DNA of 64,000 nucleotides from Saprospirales bacterium. GTDB taxonomy: Bacteria; Bacteroidota; Bacteroidia; Chitinophagales; Saprospiraceae. Under the pieces are notes generated by a model, which searched no databases, was not told where the DNA came from, and saw only the letters and a list, made by a program, of their open reading frames with translations. Location of the stretch: assembly GCA_016719895.1 (NCBI GenBank), contig JADJYG010000030.1, positions 372,001 to 436,000 of the forward strand, in the 5' to 3' direction. Below, piece by piece: positions 34,268-42,814 of the stretch (within the stretch, counting starts at the first letter, position 1; each line of letters starts with the position of its first letter). Made by a program: the position numbers and the translations under genes.

Positions 34268-34615
34268 ATGATACGCACCAAACAAGAAAGCCGGAAACGC
34301 ATCCACCTGCGCGTCCGGAAAAAAATCACCGGCACCCCTGAACGCCCGCGGTTGAGCGTGTTTCGCTCCAATAAAGCGATTTATTGCCAGATCATCGATG
34401 ATTTGAAAGGCCATACCCTGGTGGCGGCCAGCTCCTGGGAAGACCAGGCTGCCGGCACCAAAACCGAAAAAGCCAAAGCCGTCGGGGTTATCCTCGCTCA
34501 AAAGGCGAAGGCCGCCGGTATCGAGAACATCGTATTCGACCGCAGCGGGTATCTGTATCACGGCCGCGTCAAGGCATTGGCTGAAGGCGCGCGGGAAGGC
34601 GGATTAAATTTCTAA
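34268..34615 (+). CDS. rplR: 50S ribosomal protein uL18
   Basis: The 115-residue protein (MIRTKQESRKRIHLRVRKKI) contains TGTPERPRLSVFRSNKAIYC in near form (ITGTPERPRLSVFRSNK), VAASSW and FDRSGYLYHGRVKALAEGAR. uL18 binds 5S rRNA with uL5. The 119-nt spacer upstream carries no gene. Confidence 0.96.
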   Translation: MIRTKQESRKRIHLRVRKKITGTPERPRLSVFRSNKAIYCQIIDDLKGHTLVAASSWEDQAAGTKTEKAKAVGVILAQKAKAAGIENIVFDRSGYLYHGRVKALAEGAREGGLNF

Positions 34616-34669
34616 ACATCATGTTCCGGGCGGTATCGAACCGTCCCGATCAATCAATTGATATTGAAA

Positions 34670-35191
34670 ATGGCTAAGCAAGAAGCAGATAAAGTAAAAG
34701 CTGCCGAAACGTCGGAGTTGAAAGAAAAACTCGTATCGCTCAACCGCGTGGCAAAAGTGACCAAAGGCGGCCGTACCTTTAGTTTCGCCGCTGTAGTGGT
34801 GGTGGGCGATGGCAAAGGCGCTATTGGACATGGCCTGGGAAAAGCGCGTGAAGTTTCAGAAGCCATCGGGAAGGCCGTTAAAGACGCGGAGAAAAATATG
34901 ATCCGCGTTCCGCTGCTCAACGGTACGATTCCCCATGAAGCGCATGGGAAATTCGGCGCCGGGAAAGTATTGATCAAACCGGCCGCTCACGGTACCGGCG
35001 TTATTGCTGGCGGCGCGATGCGCGCTGTCCTGGAGATGGCCGGTGTGCAGGATGTGCTCGCAAAAGCACAGGGCTCCTCCAACCCGCACAACGTCGTAAA
35101 AGCAACGCTCGATGCCCTGCAAAGCCTGCGTAGTCCGGCTGAAATCGCCCGCCAACGCGGTATTACGTTGGAGAAACTGTTCAATGGATAA
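34670..35191 (+). CDS. rpsE: 30S ribosomal protein uS5
   Basis: The ATG at 34670 gives 173 residues (MAKQEADKVKAAETSELKEK); a TTG 12 nt upstream is less likely. Family motifs include KVTKGGRTFSFAAVVVVGDG, GHGLGKAREVSEAIGKA and AHGTGVIAGGAMRAVLEMAG, in the order expected for the dsRBD-like and C-terminal domains. uS5 supports decoding accuracy. Confidence 0.96.
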   Translation: MAKQEADKVKAAETSELKEKLVSLNRVAKVTKGGRTFSFAAVVVVGDGKGAIGHGLGKAREVSEAIGKAVKDAEKNMIRVPLLNGTIPHEAHGKFGAGKVLIKPAAHGTGVIAGGAMRAVLEMAGVQDVLAKAQGSSNPHNVVKATLDALQSLRSPAEIARQRGITLEKLFNG

Positions 35192-35211
35192 ATAAAGACC
35201 ATACCTAAAAA

Positions 35212-35391
35212 ATGAGCAAGGTAAAAATCACCCTGGTAAAAAGCCCGATTGACAAAACCAAGCGCCAAAAGGCCACCTTGGAAGCCTTGGGTTTTCGCAA
35301 GGTTCATCAGACCGTTGAGCACGATGATAACCCGCAGATTCAGGGAATGATCCGGGTGGTTCAGCACCTCGTGCAGGTAAACAACGGCTAA
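35212..35391 (+). CDS. rpmD: 50S ribosomal protein uL30
   Basis: A 59-residue gene: MSKVKITLVKSPIDKTKRQK, then a core with LEALGFRKVHQTVEHDDNPQ and IQGMIRVVQHLVQV. It lies in the expected slot between rpsE (20 bp upstream) and rplO, and matches uL30 in length and fold pattern. Confidence 0.95.
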   Translation: MSKVKITLVKSPIDKTKRQKATLEALGFRKVHQTVEHDDNPQIQGMIRVVQHLVQVNNG

Positions 35392-35419
35392 ATTGCAAAC
35401 GTTATTGAAAAAAAGTACC

Positions 35420-35866
35420 ATGGAACTCAATAATTTACGTCCGGCTAAGGGTTCTGTCAAGTCCCGCAAACGGATTGGCCGCGGCACCGGCTCCGGCCGT
35501 GGCGGCACGTCCACCCGCGGTCACAAAGGCGACAAATCCCGCAGCGGCGCACGCCTGAAGCGCAATTTTGAAGGCGGTCAAACGCCGATGCAACGCCGGC
35601 TGCCCAAACGCGGCTTCCAAAACGTTAACCGCGTGGAATATGTGCCGTTCAACCTGGCACAACTGGAACAACTGGTTCAAAAAACCGGCCAATCGACCTT
35701 CGATGTGCAAGCATTGGTCGGTGCCGGCATTGCCCGCCAATCCGAACAAATCAAAGTATTGGGCAACGGACGGCTCACCGCAAAGGTGCATCTGACGGTC
35801 CATGCAATTTCGGCTTCCGCCAAATCCGCTATTGAAGCGTTGGGTGGAAGCGTTCAAATCGTCTAA
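35420..35866 (+). CDS. rplO: 50S ribosomal protein uL15
   Basis: The ATG at 35420 gives 148 residues (MELNNLRPAKGSVKSRKRIG) with the Gly/Arg-rich N-terminus RGTGSGRGGTSTRGHKGDKS and GFEGGQTPMQRRLPKRGF in near form (NFEGGQTPMQRRLPKRGF). uL15 is a late 50S assembly protein. It ends 15 bp before secY. Confidence 0.96.
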   Translation: MELNNLRPAKGSVKSRKRIGRGTGSGRGGTSTRGHKGDKSRSGARLKRNFEGGQTPMQRRLPKRGFQNVNRVEYVPFNLAQLEQLVQKTGQSTFDVQALVGAGIARQSEQIKVLGNGRLTAKVHLTVHAISASAKSAIEALGGSVQIV

Positions 35867-35881
35867 AATTTTGCCGACGTA

Positions 35882-37249
35882 ATGAAACTGTTTACAGTTA
35901 TCAAGAATATTTGGAGCATTAAAGAACTCCGCGACCGCATCCTCTATACCCTGCTGTTGCTGTTGGTTTTTCGCGTCGGTACGTTCGTGGTGCTCCCGGG
36001 CGTGGTTCCTGCTGCCCTGGCAAAGGCCAGCCAAAGCCGTGGCGCCAACGATCTCCTGGGACTGATCAACGTGTTCACCGGCGGCGCCTTCGATAATGCC
36101 GCCGTACTGGCCCTCGGCGTCATGCCCTACATCACGGCCTCTATCATTGTGCAGTTGCTGGGTTTTGCGGTGCCATATTTCCAAAGGCTCCAAACGCGCG
36201 AAGGCGAAAGCGGCCGCAAACGCCTCAACCAAATTACCCGTTTGCTCACGGTGGCCATTACGCTCGTACAGGGCGGCGGTTACCTTCAACTCGTTTCGAG
36301 CATACCGGGCGCCGTGTCCCCCAATATTCCGGAAGGCTTGTTCTGGTTTTCCAATATCATCATCCTCACGGCCGGTACGATTTTCTCCATGTGGCTCGGC
36401 GAACGAATCACCGACAAGGGTATTGGCAATGGCGTGTCGCTGATCATTATGGTCGGTATTATCGCCCGCTTGCCCCAGTCGTTCGTGTTTGAATTCCAAA
36501 AGCTGTTCGGCGACGGCCAACTGCTGCTGTTCTTTATCGAACTGGCCTTCTTTTTCATTATCGTGCTCGCCACGGTACTGGTTATCCAGGGCGTGCGCCG
36601 CATTCCCATTCAGTTTGCCAAACGGATGGTCGGTCGCACCGGAGGCTCGCTACCGCAGTCCAGCGCCCGCGATTACCTCCCCATGAAGGTTAATTCTGCA
36701 GGGGTTATGCCGATTATTTTTGCGCAGGCCCTGATGTTCCTGCCGGCTACCGCGTATCAATACCTCGCCGGGGATGATTCCGGCGCCAGCGGGCAAATTC
36801 AAATGTTCAACGATATTTACTCCCTTGGGTATAATCTGGTGTTCTTCACTTTGATCGTTGTTTTTACGTATGTATACACAGCGCTCATGATCAACCCGAC
36901 TAATTACGCCGAGTACCTCAAGCGCAGCAATGCCTTTATCCCCGGGGTGAAACCCGGCGAAGCCACAGCTGCCTATATCGACAACATTATGACCCGGATC
37001 ACCCTGCCCGGCGCCGTTTTCCTGGGGATGATCGGTATCCTGCCCTCCGTCGCAGCCAGTATCGGTGTTAACCAACAGTTTGCACTGTTTTTTGGCGGAA
37101 CAACCTTGCTGATCATGGTTGGCGTTGCCTTGGATACCCTGCAAGTTATTGAAAGTTACCTGTTGACAAAAAAATACGACGGCCTGATCAAATCCGGCCG
37201 GATTCAGGGCCGGACTACACAAGGCCTGCAAATCGGGCAACCGCAGTAA
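35882..37249 (+). CDS. secY: Protein translocase subunit SecY
   Basis: The 455-residue protein forms the channel of the Sec translocon in the inner membrane. Ten membrane helices fit the hydrophobic pattern; signatures include GVMPYITASIIVQLLGFAVP (TM2), RLLTVAITLVQGGGYLQLV, IGNGVSLIIMVGIIARLP, SAGVMPIIFAQALMFLPATA and the C-terminal LLTKKYDGLIKSGRIQGRT. It follows rplO as usual in spc operons. Most exported proteins in this window would pass through it. Confidence 0.97.
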   Translation: MKLFTVIKNIWSIKELRDRILYTLLLLLVFRVGTFVVLPGVVPAALAKASQSRGANDLLGLINVFTGGAFDNAAVLALGVMPYITASIIVQLLGFAVPYFQRLQTREGESGRKRLNQITRLLTVAITLVQGGGYLQLVSSIPGAVSPNIPEGLFWFSNIIILTAGTIFSMWLGERITDKGIGNGVSLIIMVGIIARLPQSFVFEFQKLFGDGQLLLFFIELAFFFIIVLATVLVIQGVRRIPIQFAKRMVGRTGGSLPQSSARDYLPMKVNSAGVMPIIFAQALMFLPATAYQYLAGDDSGASGQIQMFNDIYSLGYNLVFFTLIVVFTYVYTALMINPTNYAEYLKRSNAFIPGVKPGEATAAYIDNIMTRITLPGAVFLGMIGILPSVAASIGVNQQFALFFGGTTLLIMVGVALDTLQVIESYLLTKKYDGLIKSGRIQGRTTQGLQIGQPQ

Positions 37250-37260
37250 TAACAGGACAT

Positions 37261-38106
37261 ATGACAGGTCTTTTTAGCAGCGAGTCAGACGGTAAGAAAG
37301 TATTCTACAAGACCGACGAAGAAATCGAATTGATCCGGGCGGCTAATCTGATCGTATCAAAAACGCTGGCGCAAGTGGCCAGTATGCTGAAGCCCGGCAT
37401 AACCGGCCGGGAAATTGACAAGGCTGCAGAAGAATTTATCCGCGATCACCATGGCCGCCCCGCTTTTAAAGGCTACCACGGTTTTCCCGCAACGCTTTGT
37501 GTGTCGTACAATGATATTGTGGTTCATGGTATTCCGGGCGACCGGGAGTTTAAGGACGACGATGTGGTATCGGTTGATTGCGGGGTGGAGCTAAACGGTT
37601 ATTACGGCGATGCCGCGTTCACGTTCGCCTTTCAAAACGTGTCGGAACCGGTCATGGAATTGTTGCGCGTGACGTATGCATCGCTCTACAAGGGCATCGA
37701 ACAGGCCGTAGCCGGCAAACGTATCGGCGATATTGCATTCGCTATCCAGCACTACTGTGAACGCGAACACGGCTATGGCGTGGTTCGCGAACTTGTTGGG
37801 CACGGCGTCGGCCGCTCGTTGCACGAAGATCCGGAAGTGCCAAACTACGGCAAACGCGGCAAAGGCCCGTTGATGCAAAGCGGTTTGGTGCTCGCCATCG
37901 AGCCGATGGTCAATATGGGCATCAAGGAAGTGTATCAGGACAGCGATGGTTGGACGATTCACACCCGCGACCGCAAGCCCAGCGCGCATTACGAACACTC
38001 GGTAGCCGTGCGGAAAGGCAAGGCCGATATTTTGTCGACGCATGAATTTGTTTTGGAAGAAATAAAAAATAACCCCTCGGTGAAAGAAGTTTCGCCGAAA
38101 AATTAG
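37261..38106 (+). CDS. map: Methionine aminopeptidase, type I
   Basis: The 281-residue enzyme removes the initiator methionine. Metal ligands of the pita-bread fold are visible: two Asp in VDCGVELNGYYGDAAF, His in GHGVGRSLHEDPEVPNYG, Glu in LAIEPMVNMG and Glu in YEHSVAVRKG. It has an N-terminal extension of about 25 residues before DEEIELIRAANLIVSKTLAQ. It starts 11 bp after secY, the usual arrangement. Confidence 0.96.
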   Translation: MTGLFSSESDGKKVFYKTDEEIELIRAANLIVSKTLAQVASMLKPGITGREIDKAAEEFIRDHHGRPAFKGYHGFPATLCVSYNDIVVHGIPGDREFKDDDVVSVDCGVELNGYYGDAAFTFAFQNVSEPVMELLRVTYASLYKGIEQAVAGKRIGDIAFAIQHYCEREHGYGVVRELVGHGVGRSLHEDPEVPNYGKRGKGPLMQSGLVLAIEPMVNMGIKEVYQDSDGWTIHTRDRKPSAHYEHSVAVRKGKADILSTHEFVLEEIKNNPSVKEVSPKN

Positions 38107-38138
38107 AACTTTGCAGCCCAAAATTTTAAAGGGCTTTT

Positions 38139-38357
38139 ATGGCTAAAGAAGACCTGATCAAGCAGGATGGCGAAGTAACCGAAGCGCTTTCCAATGCGAA
38201 TTTCAAAGTTCGGCTGGAAAACGGTCATATTATTCTGGCCACCATCTCCGGAAAAATGCGCATGCACTATATCCGGATATTACCTGGCGATAAGGTTTCT
38301 GTGGAGATGTCTCCCTACGATCTGACCCGCGGGCGTATAATCTACCGGTACAAATAA
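38139..38357 (+). CDS. infA: Translation initiation factor IF-1
   Basis: The 72-residue OB-fold protein (MAKEDLIKQDGEVTEALSNA) contains NFKVRLENGHIILATISGKM and RMHYIRILPGDKVSVEMSPY, the IF-1 signature. It occupies the 30S A site during initiation. Location between map and rpmJ is conserved. Confidence 0.97.
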   Translation: MAKEDLIKQDGEVTEALSNANFKVRLENGHIILATISGKMRMHYIRILPGDKVSVEMSPYDLTRGRIIYRYK

Positions 38358-38421
38358 GGCATAAACCTGATGCCGAACAATATACTTAAGTTGACTTTTA
38401 TTCATTGAAACGATAACCGAC

Positions 38422-38538
38422 ATGAAGGTTAGAACATCTATCAAAAAACGTTCTGTGGATTGCAAGATCGTCCGCCGGAAAGGCAAGCTCTATGTGATCA
38501 ACAAGAAAAACCCGAAGTTCAAACAACGTCAAGGATAA
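38422..38538 (+). CDS. rpmJ: 50S ribosomal protein bL36, zinc-free form
   Basis: A 38-residue gene reading MKVRTSIKKRSVDCKIVRRK then GKLYVINKKNPKFKQRQG. Of the usual C-C-C-H zinc ligands only Cys14 remains (Ser11, Asn27 and Phe33 replace the others), so this is the C-minus form. It lies in its normal place between infA and rpsM. Confidence 0.96.
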   Translation: MKVRTSIKKRSVDCKIVRRKGKLYVINKKNPKFKQRQG

Positions 38539-38614
38539 AAACTGTTTTGAACGTTGCCGGCGGCCCTGAACATGGCGCGCCGCAAAATTCAAAACATAAA
38601 ACTCGAAATTTTAT

Positions 38615-38992
38615 ATGGCTCGTATTGCCGGAGTGGATTTGCCACGGAACAAAAGAGGCGTTATCGGCCTGACGTACATCTACGGTATCGGTGTGCCGAC
38701 TGCCTCTGCCATCCTGACGAAGGCTGGTATCGACGTTAACACTAAAGTCGAACAGTGGTCCGATGATAATATCAAAACGATTTCCCGGATCATTGCCGAA
38801 GAATATAAAACCGAAGGGCAATTGCGCTCGGAGGTTCAGCTGAGTATCAAACGCCTGATGGATATCGGGTGTTACCGCGGCTTGCGCCACCGTAAAGGGC
38901 TTCCGTTGCGGGGCCAACGCACCCGTACCAATGCGCGTACGCGTAAAGGCAAGCGTAAAACGGTGGCAAACAAGAAAAAAGCAACCAAGTAA
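38615..38992 (+). CDS. rpsM: 30S ribosomal protein uS13
   Basis: The 125-residue protein (MARIAGVDLPRNKRGVIGLT) has GIGVPTASAILTKAGID and the basic C-terminal RHRKGLPLRGQRTRTNARTR. It contacts P-site tRNA and the intersubunit bridge. A 101-nt spacer follows before rpsK. Confidence 0.97.
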   Translation: MARIAGVDLPRNKRGVIGLTYIYGIGVPTASAILTKAGIDVNTKVEQWSDDNIKTISRIIAEEYKTEGQLRSEVQLSIKRLMDIGCYRGLRHRKGLPLRGQRTRTNARTRKGKRKTVANKKKATK

Positions 38993-39093
38993 TACCAGTG
39001 GTAGCGCCAGCATCCTGCTCCAACCCCGGGTGGAGCGCGCGATGCCAGTGAATACCGCATTTTACCTTAACACTCTCATTAGATTGCGATAAA

Positions 39094-39486
39094 ATGGCTA
39101 AAGGAGCTGCAAAAAAAGCGGTCAAGCGCAAAGTAAAAATTACGCCGGAAGGCCTTGCGTATATTCAGTCCAGCTTCAACAATATTATTATTTCCATCAC
39201 CAACAAACAGGGCGAGGTGGTATCCTGGTCTTCGGCCGGCAAATCCGGTTTCCGCGGGTCCAAGAAAAATACGCCGTATGCCGCCCAGGTTTCGGCCAAC
39301 GACGCTGCCAAAACAGCTTTCGATGCCGGTATCCGTTCGGTGGAGGTGTTTGTGAAGGGCCCCGGCTCCGGCCGCGAAGCCGCTATCCGCGCCCTCGACC
39401 AGTCGGGCATCAAGGTGACGATCATCAACGACGTTACGCCCTTGCCGCACAACGGTTGCCGCCCACCCAAACGCCGCCGCGTTTAA
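39094..39486 (+). CDS. rpsK: 30S ribosomal protein uS11
   Basis: The 130-residue protein contains GLAYIQSSFNNIIISITNKQ, GKSGFRGSKKNTPYAAQVSA and the C-terminal signature DVTPLPHNGCRPPKRRRV. It lines the mRNA exit region of the 30S platform. Confidence 0.97.
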   Translation: MAKGAAKKAVKRKVKITPEGLAYIQSSFNNIIISITNKQGEVVSWSSAGKSGFRGSKKNTPYAAQVSANDAAKTAFDAGIRSVEVFVKGPGSGREAAIRALDQSGIKVTIINDVTPLPHNGCRPPKRRRV

Positions 39487-39499
39487 TTTTAATAATGCC

Positions 39500-39555
39500 G
39501 GTCAATACGATCAATGCTCGCATTGACCACCTTGACCACCTTACTAATTTGACCA
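39500..39555. repeat. Mirrored word repeat between rpsK and rpsD
   Basis: ggtcaatacgatcaatgc faces gcattgaccaccttgacc, with the inner palindrome tcaatgctcgcattga. The words match those in the rpsS-rplV spacer. Confidence 0.6.
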
Positions 39556-39567
39556 CATTTATATAAA

Positions 39568-40182
39568 ATGGCTCGTTATACAGGACCAACCACTAAAAAA
39601 GCCCGGACGTTCGGCGAATCGATCTACGGGTATGACAAATACTTCGAACGCCGGAAATACCCGCCCGGCCAGCACGGCTTGTCGCGGAAAAAGAAGACCC
39701 GTTCGGACTATTCCGTTCAGTTGACTGAAAAACAAAAGGCCAAATACACGTATGGCGTGTTGGAGCGCCAGTTCCGCCGTACTTTTCACAATGCCACCCG
39801 CCGGCACGGAGTAACCGGTGAAATATTGCTGCAGCTGCTGGAGGCTCGTTTGGACAATACCGTCTTCCGCCTGGGCATTGCTCCTACGCGTCGCGGCGCC
39901 CGCCAGTTAGTCGGTCACCGGCACATTACCGTAAACGGCAAAGTGGTCAATATCCCCTCCTATTCGCTCAAACCGGGCGATGTGGTGGCGGTCCGCAGCA
40001 AATCGAAAGGCCTGGAAATGATCACCTTGCATGCCGGCTCCAAAACAAGCGACGTGCGGAAATACGGTTGGCTGGAATGGAACCCGGATAAAATGCAGGG
40101 CACCTTCCTGTCGTATCCCCAGCGCGACCAGATACCGGAGAAGATCAACGAACAGCTCATCGTCGAATTATATTCGAAATAA
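39568..40182 (+). CDS. rpsD: 30S ribosomal protein uS4
   Basis: The 204-residue protein (MARYTGPTTKKARTFGESIY) has YPPGQHGLSRKKKTRSDYSV and an S4 RNA-binding domain (LEARLDNTVFRLGIAPTRRG, ARQLVGHRHITVNGKVVNIP). uS4 nucleates 30S assembly and in other species represses the alpha operon. It lacks the zinc cysteines of the C-plus form. Confidence 0.97.
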   Translation: MARYTGPTTKKARTFGESIYGYDKYFERRKYPPGQHGLSRKKKTRSDYSVQLTEKQKAKYTYGVLERQFRRTFHNATRRHGVTGEILLQLLEARLDNTVFRLGIAPTRRGARQLVGHRHITVNGKVVNIPSYSLKPGDVVAVRSKSKGLEMITLHAGSKTSDVRKYGWLEWNPDKMQGTFLSYPQRDQIPEKINEQLIVELYSK

Positions 40183-40344
40183 TCCGCAGGAAAAGAAAAC
40201 GGTTGGTATTCATGTTCGAATGCCAACCATTTTCGCGTTTAGACCGCGCCTCTTGCCCGCCTTCATGGGTATAAACCACGCCAGAATCCCCACCCTTCCG
40301 AACCAGGTAACGCTACATTCCATATCTCATTCCAGCATCTACAT

Positions 40345-41343
40345 ATGAGTATTCTCAATTTCCAGAAACCCGACAAAATCCTGCTCCAGAAAGCCACCGA
40401 TTTCGAAGGCACCTTTGAATTCAAACCGCTCGAACCGGGATTTGGTCAAACCATTGGCAACTCGCTGCGCCGCGTACTGCTTTCCTCCCTGGAAGGCTAC
40501 GCCATCAGCGCCGTCCGCATCGGCGGTGTGGATCACGAATTCGCCACGATCCGCGGCGTCGTGGAAGACGTGGTGGATATCGTGCTCAACCTCAAGCAGG
40601 TTCGCATCAAACCCGTGGTGCAGGATGAAAAAGGCCAATCGGAAAAGATCTACCTCACGTTCAGCGGCCGGGAAGAATTTCGCGCCGGCGACATCGAGGA
40701 ATTCACCAATGTGTTCCGGGTGATGAACCCCGACCTCCTGATCTGCCGGATGGAACCGTCGGTAACACTCGAACTCGAACTGACCGTTTCCAAAGGACGC
40801 GGCTATCAGCCGGCCGACGACGGCGCACCGAAAGACGCCGTAATCGGCGTTATTCCAATCGATGCCATTTATACGCCGATCAAAAACGTCGCGTACAAAG
40901 TTGAAAATACCCGGGTAGGTCAACGGACCGACTACGAAAAATTGACAATCGACGTCAAAACCGACGGCACCATCCACCCGGAAGAGGCCATCCGCGAAGC
41001 CAGCCGCATCCTGATCCAGCATCTGATGCTGATTACGGACGACAATATCACCTTCGATACGCCGGCCAGCCGCGAAGAAAACGTTGTGGATGAACATATT
41101 CTCCACATGCGCAAACTACTGAAAACCTCGCTTGAAGACCTCGACCTCAGCGTGCGCGCCTACAACTGCCTCAAGGCGGCCAAAATTAATACGCTCGCTG
41201 AACTGGTGAAATACGATACCCACGAACTGCTCAAATTCCGCAACTTCGGTAAAAAGTCGCTCGTGGAAATTGAAGAACTCTTGCAAGACAAAGGCCTCAC
41301 CTTCGGGATGGACCTGAGCAAATACAAACTGGACGAAGAGTAA
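40345..41343 (+). CDS. rpoA: RNA polymerase alpha subunit
   Basis: The 332-residue protein has an N-terminal dimerisation domain (FVLKPLEPGFGQTIGNSLRR in form, here FEFKPLEPGFGQTIGNSLRR; VLLSSLEGYAISAVRI) and a C-terminal DNA- and activator-binding domain (about 255-332; LDLSVRAYNCLKAAKINTLA, KFRNFGKKSLVEIEELL). It is the assembly platform of RNA polymerase. Position between rpsD and rplQ is conserved. Confidence 0.98.
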   Translation: MSILNFQKPDKILLQKATDFEGTFEFKPLEPGFGQTIGNSLRRVLLSSLEGYAISAVRIGGVDHEFATIRGVVEDVVDIVLNLKQVRIKPVVQDEKGQSEKIYLTFSGREEFRAGDIEEFTNVFRVMNPDLLICRMEPSVTLELELTVSKGRGYQPADDGAPKDAVIGVIPIDAIYTPIKNVAYKVENTRVGQRTDYEKLTIDVKTDGTIHPEEAIREASRILIQHLMLITDDNITFDTPASREENVVDEHILHMRKLLKTSLEDLDLSVRAYNCLKAAKINTLAELVKYDTHELLKFRNFGKKSLVEIEELLQDKGLTFGMDLSKYKLDEE

Positions 41344-41347
41344 ATTT

Positions 41348-41388
41348 AATGGGGTTAATGTGGGCAATACACCCACATTAACCCCATT
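41348..41388. repeat. Perfect 17-bp hairpin between rpoA and rplQ
   Basis: aatggggttaatgtggg and cccacattaaccccatt are exact inverses around a 7-nt loop, starting 5 nt past the rpoA stop. A further taaccccattgcccacat word repeat follows. No T run, so more likely an mRNA stability or processing hairpin than a terminator. Confidence 0.7.
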
Positions 41389-41516
41389 AACCCCATTGCC
41401 CACATTTTTTCACAAGTGTAGTAACCGTCGAGCAGAAAATGGATGCAAGGATTGGCGCCTGATCATTCTTCTTTCATTCTAGCCCCGGTGCTGCCACCAG
41501 CATTTAGGTACATATC

Positions 41517-42155
41517 ATGCGTCACGGAGACAAAATTAACAACCTTGGCCGCACGGCCGCCCACCGCCGCGCCCTTTTGGCCAACCTGGCTATCGCGCTG
41601 ATCGAACACAAACGGATCACCACTACCCTGGCCAAGGCCAAAGCCCTTCGCCGCTATGTGGAGCCCCTCCTCACAAAATCCAAAGACAATACCACGCATT
41701 CCCGCCGTGTTGTTTTCAGCTACCTGCAAAACAAAGAAGCGATCAAAGAATTGTTCGGCACGGTGGCCTCGAAAATCGGCGACCGCCCGGGTGGCTATGT
41801 CCGCGTGATCAAACTCGGCTTCCGCCGGGGCGACGGCGCCGAAACGGCCCTGATCGAACTGGTCGACTTCAACGAGGTGTACAACCCGAACGCCGGAAAG
41901 GTCAAAACGACGAAGAAAACGCGTCGTGGCGGCAGCGCTAAAAAACCGGCTGAAGCCGCTGCCGGAGACTTGGCCGTTGCCGAAACGGTCGAAACGGAAG
42001 TAAATGATTTTGCCGGAGAAATCGAAGCCACCGCTCAAGTGGAGACCCCTGCAGAAGAAATAACGGAGGCCGCCGAAGAAGCTGTTGCCGACGCGCCCGC
42101 TGAAGAGGAGGCTGCTCCGGAAGATTCGGAAGGGGAAGAAAAAAAGGACGCCTGA
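41517..42155 (+). CDS. rplQ: 50S ribosomal protein bL17 with acidic tail
   Basis: Residues 1-125 are canonical bL17 (MRHGDKINNLGRTAAHRRAL, LANLAIALIEHKRITTTLAK, GGYVRVIKLGFRRGDGAETA). The remaining 85 or so residues are rich in Ala and Glu (EEITEAAEEAVADAPAEEEA), ending EEKKDA. Long acidic tails on bL17 occur in Bacteroidota, and this one reads in the same frame without anomaly. bL17 lies at the tunnel exit rim. Last gene of the cluster, followed by a terminator. Confidence 0.96.
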   Translation: MRHGDKINNLGRTAAHRRALLANLAIALIEHKRITTTLAKAKALRRYVEPLLTKSKDNTTHSRRVVFSYLQNKEAIKELFGTVASKIGDRPGGYVRVIKLGFRRGDGAETALIELVDFNEVYNPNAGKVKTTKKTRRGGSAKKPAEAAAGDLAVAETVETEVNDFAGEIEATAQVETPAEEITEAAEEAVADAPAEEEAAPEDSEGEEKKDA

Positions 42156-42179
42156 GGCGTTTATCCTGGAAATAGCAGG

Positions 42180-42218
42180 AAAGGCGGCGACCGTTATTCG
42201 GGCGCCGCCTTTTTGTTT
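42180..42218 (+). terminator. Rho-independent terminator of the ribosomal cluster
   Basis: Stem aaaggcggcg / cgccgccttt with a 13-nt loop and a T-rich tail (ttttgttttt), 25 nt after the rplQ stop. The rest of 42219-42436 shows no gene. Confidence 0.85.
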
Positions 42219-42436
42219 TTCCATCGCCGGAATCAAGGCGTGGTCGTCGCCATTTTAGCTTCAACCGGTATCTGTTTGCCGCACCAAAACCAGGTTCGTT
42301 TGGTCGGCTTTTCCCACATTTTTTATAAACTGCGCAAAGGCAGCCTATTGCTCCTTCGGCTGAATCGGGTTCGCCCGGCTTATGACGCCGGGAAAAAGCG
42401 AAAAAAACGTAGTGGCGGCTCTCTGCCGGCATACCT

Positions 42437-42444
42437 TATTTTTG
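42437..42444 (+). promoter_or_regulatory. Candidate -7 element for the HTH gene
   Basis: TATTTTTG matches TAnnTTTG 39 nt before the ATG at 42483. No TTG is found at the -33 distance. Confidence 0.35.
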
Positions 42445-42482
42445 CCATGTGAATTATTTCCATCCACAAAATCGATCCTGCC

Positions 42483-42701
42483 ATGACCTTGATGACACAA
42501 CTGGAGCGCCTGAAGCGCATCGACGCGCTAATCCGCCGCAAAGCCACCGGAAGCCCGGAAGAACTCGCCAAACGAATCCATGTCTCCCGCGCCACTATGT
42601 TTCGCCATATCGACGACCTGCGTGCTCTGGGAGCGCCGGTAGTCTATGACAAAACCCGGCAAACCTACCGGTATGACGAGCCTTTTGAGCTGAAATTTTA
42701 A
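42483..42701 (+). CDS. Small helix-turn-helix protein
   Basis: The 72-residue protein (MTLMTQLERLKRIDALIRRK) carries a winged HTH_11-like motif: GSPEELAKRIHVSRATMFRH followed by IDDLRALGAPVVYDKTRQTY, similar to the N-terminus of DeoR/YafY-type regulators but without an effector domain. It likely binds DNA alone or as a dimer. ATG 42492 is an alternative start. Targets unknown; neighbours are the ribosomal cluster terminator and a secreted-protein gene. Confidence 0.78.
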   Translation: MTLMTQLERLKRIDALIRRKATGSPEELAKRIHVSRATMFRHIDDLRALGAPVVYDKTRQTYRYDEPFELKF

Positions 42702-42814
42702 TTTTTTTTAGCGATCTCGTTTTTTGAGACTACAACAAAGGAAGTTTGTGCTGTGAACAATTCCGAGAGGAAACGCGCACGCTCTGTTTGACCTGTTAAA
42801 AATATAACCTGACA

